A stretch of DNA of 64,000 bases, taken from NCBI RefSeq assembly GCF_006970445.1, contig NZ_CP033877.1:3852750-3916749 (forward strand), in the 5' to 3' direction. Made by a program: the position numbers and the translations under genes. Numbering within the stretch: the stretch's first letter is position 1; the number at the start of each line of letters is the position of its first letter. Origin of the DNA: Stenotrophomonas maltophilia. Lineage in GTDB: Bacteria; Pseudomonadota; Gammaproteobacteria; Xanthomonadales; Xanthomonadaceae. Under the pieces are notes generated by a model. The model was not told the DNA's origin, did not search any database, and saw only the letters and a list, made by a program, of their open reading frames with translations. This document shows positions 7,239 to 16,038 of this stretch, one piece after another.

Positions 7239-8351
7239 TCAACCGTAGCCGCCGTGCACCGGATTGTGGCTGCGCACTGCCATCACCAGGCCGAAACCGG
7301 CCAGCAGCGACACCGCCGAGGTACCGCCGTAGCTGATCAGCGGCATCGGCACGCCCACCACCGGCAGCAGGCCGGAAATCATCCCGCCATTCACCAGCAC
7401 ATAGACGAAGAACGCCAGGCCGGTGGCACCGGCCAGCAGGCGCGAATAGGAATCGCGCGACTGGCTGGCGATCCACAGGCAACGCCCGATCACCACCAGG
7501 TACAGCGCCAGCACGGTGGCCACGCCGATCCAGCCGAACTCCTCGCTCAGCACCGAGAACGCGAAGTCGGTGGTCTGCTCGGGAATGAAGTTCAGGTGCG
7601 ACTGCGAGCCCTCGCCCCAGCCCTTGCCGTCGAAGCCACCGGAACCGATCGCGATCTTCGACTGGATGATGTTCCAGCCGGCACCCAGCGCATCCATCTC
7701 CGGGTCGAGGAACATCATGATGCGGTCCTTCTGGTAGGGCCGCAGCAACCAGAACCAGGCCACCGGCGCGACCGCGGCCACGCCGCCTACGCCCAGGCCC
7801 ACCCACCACCACGGCAGGCCCGCCAGCAGCAGTACGAACACACCGCTGGCGGCAATCAGCACGCCGGTACCGAAGTCCGGCTGCAGCATCACCAGGCCGG
7901 TGGGCACGCCGATGATGACCAGCGCGGTCAGCACGGTGCTGAAGCGCGGCGGCAGCGGCATCTTGTGCAGGTACCACGCCACCATCATCGGCAGGCTGAC
8001 CTTCAGCAGTTCGGCCGGCTGCAGGTAGAAGAACTTCAGGTCCAGCCACTGCCGGCCATATTTACCGGTGCCCAGCACGAACACCGCCAGCAACGGGATC
8101 ATCGAGATCGCGTAGATCATCGGCGTGGCCGAGCGGATGCGCAGGATCGGCACCCGCGAGATGCCCCACAGTGCGGCCATGCCCACCGCGAAACGCGCGC
8201 CCTGCGCCATCACCAGGCTGTCGCCACCGGCACTCTTCAAGGTCGCCAGGCCGATCAGCATCAGCGCGCCCAGGGCCAGGCACAGCACCCAGTCCAGCGT
8301 ACTGAAGAAGCGGCGCAGCATGTCGCCGGCCCAGCGCAGGAACACTCTCAT
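7239..8351 (-). CDS. rodA: RodA, peptidoglycan glycosyltransferase of the elongasome
   Basis: 370 aa, SEDS-family inner-membrane protein that polymerises lipid II with PBP2 during lateral wall growth. Conserved blocks include GTGKYGRQWLDLKFF, LQPDFGTG, GSGGFDGKGWGEGSQ, EEFGWIGVA and PMPLISYGGTSAVS. Its ATG overlaps the mrdA stop by 4 bp, so this copy is the one translationally coupled to its cognate PBP2 and is the likely housekeeping RodA. Confidence 0.96.
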   Translation of the reverse strand: MRVFLRWAGDMLRRFFSTLDWVLCLALGALMLIGLATLKSAGGDSLVMAQGARFAVGMAALWGISRVPILRIRSATPMIYAISMIPLLAVFVLGTGKYGRQWLDLKFFYLQPAELLKVSLPMMVAWYLHKMPLPPRFSTVLTALVIIGVPTGLVMLQPDFGTGVLIAASGVFVLLLAGLPWWWVGLGVGGVAAVAPVAWFWLLRPYQKDRIMMFLDPEMDALGAGWNIIQSKIAIGSGGFDGKGWGEGSQSHLNFIPEQTTDFAFSVLSEEFGWIGVATVLALYLVVIGRCLWIASQSRDSYSRLLAGATGLAFFVYVLVNGGMISGLLPVVGVPMPLISYGGTSAVSLLAGFGLVMAVRSHNPVHGGYG

Positions 8352-10423
8352 CGTGCGGGCTCCGCGGGGGTCGGGCGCGGCGTGGCAGGCAGCGCGGCAG
8401 CGACCGGCGTACCCGGCTGCGGTGCGGGTACAGGTTCCGGCGCAGGCACCCCGACCAGCACCGGATGTTCACCCAGCTGCGCCGCGGCGAGGTCGCCAGC
8501 CTGGCGCGCGCCGGCGTCTTCGTTGTCGAACGCGGTGGCGCCGATGGCAGTGGTGCCGCGCTCGCTGTCCAGTGGCTGCATGCCTTCGGGCATCTTGCCC
8601 AGCAGGTAGGCGTCGAACACCTTGCGGGCGATCGGCGCGGCGGCCGAACCACCGTAGCCGCCGCCTTCCACGGCCACCGCGATCGCGATCACCGGGTTGT
8701 CCGCCGGCGCAAAGCCGACGAACAGCGCGCGGTGGCGCAGATGCATCGGCAGGCTCTTCGGATTCACGGCGGCGGTGCCCTTGCGGCTGATGACCTGCGC
8801 GGTACCGGTCTTGCCGGCCATCACGTACGGCGCACCGACGGCCACGCGCCAGCCACTGCCACCGGGCCGCATGGTCGCCATCATGCCCTCGCGCACGGCC
8901 TGCAGGTTGTTGGGGTTGGGGCTGACCGGCTTGGTCTCGCCGGGCGACATCGCCGCCCAGTCACTGTCGAAACCCTCGCGCTGCTGGATCACCAGATGCG
9001 GGGTACGCAGCTGGCCGTCAGCCAGTGCGCTGACGCCGCGCGCCAGCTGCAGCGGGGTGACCTTCCAGTCGCCCTGGCCGATGCTGATGTTGACCGTATC
9101 GCCGGGGTACCAGGCTTCCTTGCGGCTCTTCCGCTTGTAGGCGGGCGACGGCAGGATGCCGCCGATCTCGCCGGTGAGGTCGATGCCGGTCGGCTGGCCG
9201 AAGCCGTAGTACTCCATGTAATGGTCGAAGCGCTCGATGCCCAGGTCCAGCGCCAGCTTGTAGTAATAAGTGTTGACCGATTCGGCGATGGACTTGCGCA
9301 GGTCGGTCCAGCCGTGGCCGCCACGGTGGGCGTCACCCCAGCCGCGCGAGGTGCCCGGCAGATAGAACATGCCGGTGGACAGCACCTTGTCTTCCGGGCG
9401 ACGCACGCCGGAGTCCAGGCCGGCCAGGCCGATCAGCGGCTTCAGCGTGGAACCGGGGGCGACGCCGCCGAGCACCAGGCGGTTGAACTGCGGCCGCGAC
9501 GGGTTTTCGTTCAGCGCCTTGAAGTCGGCATGGGAAATGCCGTTGACGAACAGGTTGGGGTCGTAGGACGGCAGGCTGACCATCGCCAACACTTCGCCGG
9601 AACGCGGGTCCATCGCCACCGCCGAGCCTTCCTGGTCACCGAAGGCGGCCACCATGGCACGCTGCAGGTCGGCGTCGATCGACAGCCGCAGATCGGCACC
9701 GGACTGCGCGGCAACGCGGCCGATGGTACGGATCGCGCGGCCCTGCACGTTGGTCTCGACCTGCTCGTAGCCAACCTTTCCGCGCAGCTGCTGCTCGTAA
9801 TAGCGCTCCAGGCCGGACTTGCCGATGTGGGTCAACGCGGCATTGCCTTCGCCGAGGATCTCCAGGTCCCGGTCATCGACGCGGCCGACATAGCCGATGA
9901 TGTGCGCGAACAGGTCGCCGTAGGGGTAGCGCCGGGTCAGGTAGGGCTCGAGCTCGACACCGGGGAAGCGCCAGCGGTCGACGGCAAAGCGCGCCATCTC
10001 CTCGTCGTTCATGCGCAGCTTGAGGGTGACCGGCAGGAACTTGCGGCGTGCCTTGCGCGACTTGTTGAACGCTTCCAGCTCTTCCGGGCTGATGTTGATG
10101 ATCTTCGCCAGCCCTTCCAGGGTGGCGTCCATGTCCTTGACCTTGTCCGGGGTCACGTCCAGGCGGAAGGCCGGCACGTTCTCGGCCAACAGGCGGCCAT
10201 TGCGGTCGTAGATCATGCCGCGCCCGGGCACCACCGGCCGCGGCTTGATGCGGTTGGCTTCCGAGCGCGTGGCGTAGACGTCGTGGTCCAGCACCTGCAG
10301 CTTGAAGTACCAGCCGCCCAGGCCCAGCAGGCAGACCAGCACGCCCAGGAAGCCCAGCGCCGCACGGCGGCGGAACTGTTCGGCTTCGGCGTGCGGGTTC
10401 TTGACCTGGCGGCGCGGGATCAT
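8348..10423 (-). CDS. mrdA: penicillin-binding protein 2, elongasome transpeptidase
   Basis: 691 aa, a class B PBP with one N-terminal transmembrane helix (about 21-40) and a PBP dimerisation domain, then the transpeptidase. Active-site motifs are STLK with Ser325 and Lys328, SVN at 382-384 and KTGTAQ at 538-543. It cross-links new glycan made by RodA. The C-terminal 45 or so residues form a Pro/Ala-rich tail. It lies 3 bp after mreD and overlaps rodA, within mreBCD-mrdA-rodA. Confidence 0.96.
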   Translation of the reverse strand: MIPRRQVKNPHAEAEQFRRRAALGFLGVLVCLLGLGGWYFKLQVLDHDVYATRSEANRIKPRPVVPGRGMIYDRNGRLLAENVPAFRLDVTPDKVKDMDATLEGLAKIINISPEELEAFNKSRKARRKFLPVTLKLRMNDEEMARFAVDRWRFPGVELEPYLTRRYPYGDLFAHIIGYVGRVDDRDLEILGEGNAALTHIGKSGLERYYEQQLRGKVGYEQVETNVQGRAIRTIGRVAAQSGADLRLSIDADLQRAMVAAFGDQEGSAVAMDPRSGEVLAMVSLPSYDPNLFVNGISHADFKALNENPSRPQFNRLVLGGVAPGSTLKPLIGLAGLDSGVRRPEDKVLSTGMFYLPGTSRGWGDAHRGGHGWTDLRKSIAESVNTYYYKLALDLGIERFDHYMEYYGFGQPTGIDLTGEIGGILPSPAYKRKSRKEAWYPGDTVNISIGQGDWKVTPLQLARGVSALADGQLRTPHLVIQQREGFDSDWAAMSPGETKPVSPNPNNLQAVREGMMATMRPGGSGWRVAVGAPYVMAGKTGTAQVISRKGTAAVNPKSLPMHLRHRALFVGFAPADNPVIAIAVAVEGGGYGGSAAAPIARKVFDAYLLGKMPEGMQPLDSERGTTAIGATAFDNEDAGARQAGDLAAAQLGEHPVLVGVPAPEPVPAPQPGTPVAAALPATPRPTPAEPAR

Positions 10424-10426
10424 GGC

Positions 10427-10912
10427 TCAGCGCCCGCGCTTGCCGAAGCGCACCGCGTCCAGCAGCACGAACACCAGCGGCCACAAACCCATGCCCAGCA
10501 ATGGCGCCCACCAGTACGACCAGGGCAGCGTCGGCTCATCCACCACGATGTGGACCAGCGCGCTGACGATGCGGTCGTTGAACAGCAGGCCGCCAATGGC
10601 CAGCATCTGCTGCGACATCGGGAAGAAGCGGATGCGGGCGCGGAAGCGCTGCAGGATGAAGGCCAGCATCACCAGCCGCAGCGCCTGTTCGCCCAGCACG
10701 CCGCCGTACAGCAGGTCGGCGACCACGCCGCTGGCGAAGGCAATGCCCAGACCGACGCGCTCGGGGGCTTCGATGACCCAGTATGCCAGCACCAGCGCCA
10801 GCCAATACGGGCGCAGCGGCTGCAGCAGCGCCGGCAACGGCAGCAGGCCCAACAGCAGCGCCACCACCAGGCTGGCCGGCAGCACCCACGGGTTGTCGCG
10901 CAGGCGGCTCAT
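10427..10912 (-). CDS. mreD: rod-shape determining protein MreD
   Basis: 161 aa, a small inner-membrane protein with several hydrophobic segments, part of the MreBCD-PBP2-RodA complex. The size and the PxLLQPLRPYWLALVLAYW block fit the family. The start overlaps the mreC stop by 4 bp. Confidence 0.94.
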   Translation of the reverse strand: MSRLRDNPWVLPASLVVALLLGLLPLPALLQPLRPYWLALVLAYWVIEAPERVGLGIAFASGVVADLLYGGVLGEQALRLVMLAFILQRFRARIRFFPMSQQMLAIGGLLFNDRIVSALVHIVVDEPTLPWSYWWAPLLGMGLWPLVFVLLDAVRFGKRGR

Positions 10913-12063
10913 CGCTGGGCCTCGGGCGTGGCCGGCTGCCGGCCAGCGGCCGGCACTACCGTGGACCCGGCTGGGGGAGAGCCCCCCTCTTGTTGAGGGG
11001 GACGCGCCGAAGGCGCGGGGGTAAGGGAGGATGCGGGGGCAACCGGCTTCGTCGAAGACGGAGCCGGTTGCCGGCCAGCGGCCGGCACTACCGTAGCGCC
11101 GGCTGGGGTGGAGCCCCCTTGTTGTTCAAGGGGGCGCGCCAACGGCGCGGGGTTAAGGGAGGGTGCGCGGGCCGGTTGCACCGAAGGTGCAGTCGGCAGC
11201 AATTCGCTGGCCGCAGGCAAGCGAATTGCTGCGCCCGGGCGCAGCAGCAGCACGTCACGGCCGCGGTCGAGCTGGGCCGCCGGCTTCAGTTCGCCAACCA
11301 GGAACGCATGGGTGTCGTCCGGGCGCAGGCCAGTGATGGTGCCGACCGGGAAGCCGGCCGGGAAACGCCCGCCGAGGCCGGAGGTGACGATCTCATCGCC
11401 CACTTCCACGCCGGCACTGAGCGGAATGTCGCGCAGCTCCAGCTTGTCGCCGCGGCCGTAGACGATCAGGCGCACGCCGTTGCGGGCCACGGTAACGGGC
11501 ACCGCGTGGTCGGGGTCGGTCAGCAGCAGCACGGTGGAAGTGCCGCCGGTGACACTGATCACCTGCCCCATCAAGCCGCCGGCATCGATCACGGCCTGGC
11601 CGACGTGCACGCCTTCGCGGGCGCCGGCGTCGAGCACCAGGCGTTGCTTCACCGGGTCCAGGTCGATGTCCAGGATCGGCGCCAGCTGAACGTCCAGGCC
11701 ACTGCGTTCGGCCACGTTCAGCAGTTCGCGCAGCTGGGCATTGTCCAGCGCGGCGGTCTGCAGGCGGGTCAGGCGCGCGTTGGCCAGCAGCAGCTGGTTG
11801 CGCAGTTCGCGGTTCTCGGTCACCAGCTGGGTATGGCTGGCGGCGGAATCCTTGACCTGGTTGCCGAGCTTGCCGGGCAGGCCGGCCAGCGCCCACACGG
11901 GCTGCACCAGGCTGTTGGCCTGCTCGCGCAGGCGCGCCAGCCAGCCGGCCTGGTCGTCGAGCACGATCAGGGTGATGGCCAATGCGAGATAGGCCAGCAA
12001 CCTGAGGGGGCTGGCGGCATCACCGGATCGGGAGGCAACGGGAGGACCGGCGTAGGGCGGCAC
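10909..12063 (-). CDS. mreC: rod-shape determining protein MreC with a repeat-derived C-terminal tail
   Basis: 384 aa. It has an N-terminal transmembrane helix (about 21-37), a coiled coil (about 70-118) and the periplasmic beta-barrel core (to about residue 285) that activates PBP2. The remaining roughly 100 residues are Pro/Ala/Ser-rich and contain two 35-residue repeats (about 302-336 and 346-380) offset by exactly 44 codons. Each repeat encodes VVPAAGRQP across a SMAG palindrome (10937-10960, 11069-11092). E. coli MreC has no such tail, so it looks like intergenic repeat DNA read through in frame. It sits between mreB and mreD. Confidence 0.95.
   Translation of the reverse strand: MPPYAGPPVASRSGDAASPLRLLAYLALAITLIVLDDQAGWLARLREQANSLVQPVWALAGLPGKLGNQVKDSAASHTQLVTENRELRNQLLLANARLTRLQTAALDNAQLRELLNVAERSGLDVQLAPILDIDLDPVKQRLVLDAGAREGVHVGQAVIDAGGLMGQVISVTGGTSTVLLLTDPDHAVPVTVARNGVRLIVYGRGDKLELRDIPLSAGVEVGDEIVTSGLGGRFPAGFPVGTITGLRPDDTHAFLVGELKPAAQLDRGRDVLLLRPGAAIRLPAASELLPTAPSVQPARAPSLNPAPLARPLEQQGGSTPAGATVVPAAGRQPAPSSTKPVAPASSLTPAPSARPPQQEGGSPPAGSTVVPAAGRQPATPEAQR
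10924..11160. repeat. two 132-bp-spaced SMAG-containing repeats inside mreC
   Basis: Two diverged copies of about 105 bp (10924-11028 and 11056-11160) each carry a SMAG stem-loop plus a second hairpin-forming stretch (CCCCC...GGGGG, then GCGCCGAAGGCGC or a variant). The 132-bp period keeps the mreC reading frame. Confidence 0.85.
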
Positions 12064-12184
12064 GGCAACGATTCAACTGGCAGAAGGCGGAAGGGAAACA
12101 CGCGGACGCCCCGCCGGTGCCGGCCCGCCATCACGGCGGGCCGCACCCCGGAAGGGCGCGGCGGGCAGGAACGGCCGGGACGGC

Positions 12185-13342
<1,158 letters not shown>

Positions 13343-13514
13343 CTAGCTGAACCCGCGTCTTCACAGGCTTTCGGCCTGATCGGGTCTCACCCGGTTCTGG
13401 CCCTGAGCGGCACCAGCGGGTAACCTTTGCGCCGTCGGGCGCCCAAGGGCGCCGTTTGCTTGCCCGCTGAACCGGGCCGGCCCACCCCAAAATTCACCGC
13501 ATAGGCTTACATCG

Positions 13515-14453
13515 ATGTCCGCTCTGATCTGTGGTTCTCTTGCCTTCGACACCATCATGGTGTTCCCGGACCAGTTCAAGAATCACATCCTGCCGGACAA
13601 GGTGCACATCCTGAACGTGTCCTTCCTGGTGCCGCGCATGCGCCGCGAGTTCGGCGGCTGCGCCGGCAACATCGCCTATAACCTGCACCTGCTGGGCGGC
13701 CAGCCGATCCCGATGGGCACCGTGGGTTCGGACTTCGGCCCCTACCGCGAATACTTCGACGGCCTGGGCATCGACCTGTCGCGCGTGCGCGTGATCGATG
13801 AGCTGTTCACCCCGCAGGCGTTCATCACCACCGATCACGACAACAACCAGATCACCGCCTTCCACCCGGGCGCGATGATGCGTTCCTACGAGAACCACGT
13901 GCGTGGCGTGCCGGGCGTGACCCTGGGCCTGGTCGGCCCGGACGGCCGCGAAGGCATGATCCAGAACGCACAGGAATTCCACGAAGACGGCATCCCGTTC
14001 ATCTTCGACCCGGGCCAGGCCATGCCGCTGTTCAACGGCCCGGAGCTACGCGCCTTCATCGAGCAGGCCGACTACGTGGTGGTCAACGACTACGAGTCGA
14101 ACCTGCTGCAGGAACGCACCGGCTGGGACGAGAAGGAGATCGTCAGCCGGGTCAAGGCCTACATCACCACCCGCGGCCCGAAGGGCGCGGTCATCCACAC
14201 CCCGGAAAAGAGCTACGACATCCCGCCGGCGCACGAGCGCCGCGTGGTCGACCCGACCGGCTGTGGCGACGCCTTCCGCGCCGGCCTGATCTACGGCATC
14301 CAGAAGGGCTACGACTGGCTGACCATCGGCCGCATGGGCAACCTGATGGGCGCACTGAAGGTTGAGCACCCGGGCACCCAGAACCAGCGCTTCACCTTCG
14401 ATGAGTTCAACGAGCAGTTCAAGCAGCAGTTCGGTTACGCGCTGGGCGCGTAA
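13515..14453 (+). CDS. PfkB-family carbohydrate or nucleoside kinase (adenosine-kinase-like)
   Basis: 312 aa, cytosolic ribokinase fold. The N-terminal GGCAGN motif (47-52) and the C-terminal PfkB signature DPTGCGDAF (246-254) with the anion hole and catalytic Asp252 are intact. Members of this subgroup are often named adenosine kinase, but substrate cannot be read from sequence. It is divergent from mreB across a 283-bp gap that contains a GGCGCC-type hairpin (13438-13455), and it has no operon partner. Confidence 0.88.
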   Translation: MSALICGSLAFDTIMVFPDQFKNHILPDKVHILNVSFLVPRMRREFGGCAGNIAYNLHLLGGQPIPMGTVGSDFGPYREYFDGLGIDLSRVRVIDELFTPQAFITTDHDNNQITAFHPGAMMRSYENHVRGVPGVTLGLVGPDGREGMIQNAQEFHEDGIPFIFDPGQAMPLFNGPELRAFIEQADYVVVNDYESNLLQERTGWDEKEIVSRVKAYITTRGPKGAVIHTPEKSYDIPPAHERRVVDPTGCGDAFRAGLIYGIQKGYDWLTIGRMGNLMGALKVEHPGTQNQRFTFDEFNEQFKQQFGYALGA

Positions 14454-14482
14454 GCCGAACTGCCCGCGCATCTGCTCGGTGG

Positions 14483-14560
14483 GTGTCGACCTTGGTCGAC
14501 ACGCTTTTCTCTGGTAGGTGTCGACCCTGGTCGACACTGCCGGCCAACGGCCGGCACTAC
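14483..14560. repeat. cluster of three SMAG-type stem-loops
   Basis: GTGTCGACCTTGGTCGACAC (14483-14502), a second GTAG-ended copy (14514-14537) and a GCCGGCCAACGGCCGGC copy (14541-14560) lie between convergent genes. The last element supplies the TAG stop of the HAD gene (14559-14557). Confidence 0.85.
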
Positions 14561-15180
14561 CCCTTCTGCTGCCAGGCCGCCAACAGCGCGCGGCAATCGG
14601 CGAAATGCCAGTCGGCACGGCCCGGCCACGGATTTTCCGGCAGGTTGACCAGCACGGTATGGGCGCCCGCGGCGCGACCGCACTCCAGGTCGTAGGCGTG
14701 GTCACCGACCATCACCGCCTGCGCAGGCGCGATACCCCAACGCCGCAGGTGCTGCTGCAGGCCATCCGGCGAGGGTTTGGGCACCGCTTCATCACGACCG
14801 ACGATATCGGCGTCGTCGAACAACGCCCCGATCCCGATCGCCTCCAGCGTCAGCTTCGCCAGCGCATGATCATTGCGGGTCAGGATGCCCAGCCGGCAGC
14901 CCGCCGCCGACAGCGCACGCAGCAGCTTCACCGCACCCGGTGCCGGCAGCGCGTCCTCGGCCAGCGCGCGCTCATGATCCAGCAGCCACTCGCGCTTGGC
15001 CTGCGCCGGCGCGTCCGGCAGCGCCGCGATATGGTCGAGGATGTCTTCCTCGGCGGCGATCTCCAGTGCGCGGCGGATCGCGGCGAAATCATGCACGGCG
15101 ACGGTCAGCGTGCCATCCATGTCGAACACCCAGTGCCGGATCGCGGACAACGCGTGCACTGCGCTGCCCGCCGCAACCAT
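14557..15180 (-). CDS. HAD-superfamily hydrolase, phosphoglycolate-phosphatase-like
   Basis: 207 aa. Motif I is FDMDGTL, motif II is LTRND, motif III is a Lys in VPKPSP and motif IV is GDHAYDLECGRAAG, with a small helical cap. Likely a cytosolic phosphatase of a small phosphorylated metabolite. The start ATG 15180 overlaps the upstream lipoprotein stop as TGATG, suggesting coupling; an ATG four codons upstream exists. The stop codon TAG is part of a SMAG repeat terminus, so the last residues abut repeat DNA. Confidence 0.85.
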   Translation of the reverse strand: MVAAGSAVHALSAIRHWVFDMDGTLTVAVHDFAAIRRALEIAAEEDILDHIAALPDAPAQAKREWLLDHERALAEDALPAPGAVKLLRALSAAGCRLGILTRNDHALAKLTLEAIGIGALFDDADIVGRDEAVPKPSPDGLQQHLRRWGIAPAQAVMVGDHAYDLECGRAAGAHTVLVNLPENPWPGRADWHFADCRALLAAWQQKG

Positions 15181-15911
15181 CACTGCCACCACTGCGGCAT
15201 GCGGCTGGCGTCGACGCCACCGGTTTCAAACACAGCGGTGCGGGTACCACCGGCCTTGACCGGGAACTCGATGCTGATCGACTTGCCCTTGCGCGCCAGC
15301 TTCCACAGCGCTTTCTGATCGGTGATGAACAGGGCGATGGCTTCATCGGTCTTCGGGCGCCACGCGGCCATCGACACCGGCTTGCCGTCGTCCACGGTTA
15401 CTTTCACCGTGCACTGCGGGCAACGGAAATCGCCGGCCTGCAGCACCAGGTAGGCATGCCGCTTCCACTCCGGATGATCGCGGAACACCAGCTGCACCGG
15501 CTTGGCGCCGCTGCCATCCACGTCCACCCGTTCCTTGCTGTAGATCTGCGCCGAAACCTGGTTGCCCTTGTTGCCCACCGGGATCTGGTTGTACTGCCAC
15601 AGCGCCTGCATGCGGCGCAGGTCGCGCGCGGCATCGCCCTTGGCCTTGACCTCGTCGAAGCCTGCGGCGATGCGCTCGGCGGCAGCGGTGTCCTTGTACT
15701 GGTCCAGCAGCGAGGCGCCATGCAGGCGCGCGCGTTCCCAGTCCTGCGCGGCCACGGCCATGTCGTACTGCTTGGCCACGTCTTCGGCCTTGGCCTCCTT
15801 CTGCGCCTGCACGGCGGCCGCGGCGGCTTCCTGCGCCTTGCGCTCTTCCTCGGGGTTGCTGCAGGCAGCCAGGGCCAGCGTGCAGGCGGTGAGCAGGATC
15901 AGTCGTTTCAT
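15180..15911 (-). CDS. predicted lipoprotein of unknown function
   Basis: 243 aa. The lipoprotein signal MKRLILLTACTLALAACS is followed by a charged Ala/Glu/Lys-rich helix (about 20-55) and a globular region with a CPQC pair. I do not recognise a named family. The start is MKRLILL because the longer frame lacks a signal. It is upstream of, and overlapping, the HAD hydrolase gene. Confidence 0.8.
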   Translation of the reverse strand: MKRLILLTACTLALAACSNPEEERKAQEAAAAAVQAQKEAKAEDVAKQYDMAVAAQDWERARLHGASLLDQYKDTAAAERIAAGFDEVKAKGDAARDLRRMQALWQYNQIPVGNKGNQVSAQIYSKERVDVDGSGAKPVQLVFRDHPEWKRHAYLVLQAGDFRCPQCTVKVTVDDGKPVSMAAWRPKTDEAIALFITDQKALWKLARKGKSISIEFPVKAGGTRTAVFETGGVDASRMPQWWQ

Positions 15912-16010
15912 GGCGGAGGTCCTATGCGAGTGCATCCCGATTCTATCGGCAGCGAAAAGCGGATACACCAACGGCGGGTTTCCCCGCCGTTGGTGGTGAA
16001 GCAATGACCG

Positions 16011-16036
16011 GTTGCCGGCCAGCGGCCGGCACTACC
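16011..16036 (-). repeat. SMAG-type REP stem-loop
   Basis: An inverted copy, GCCGGCCAGCGGCCGGC then CACTACC, immediately downstream of the M1 peptidase gene. Confidence 0.85.
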
Positions 16037-16038
16037 GC

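Noticed and set aside
6022..8049. Long 675-codon frame as a single rodA-like gene
   Set aside because: The first half is an out-of-frame reading of the upstream rodA; only residues after about 308 resemble RodA, so the start is placed at GTG 7125.
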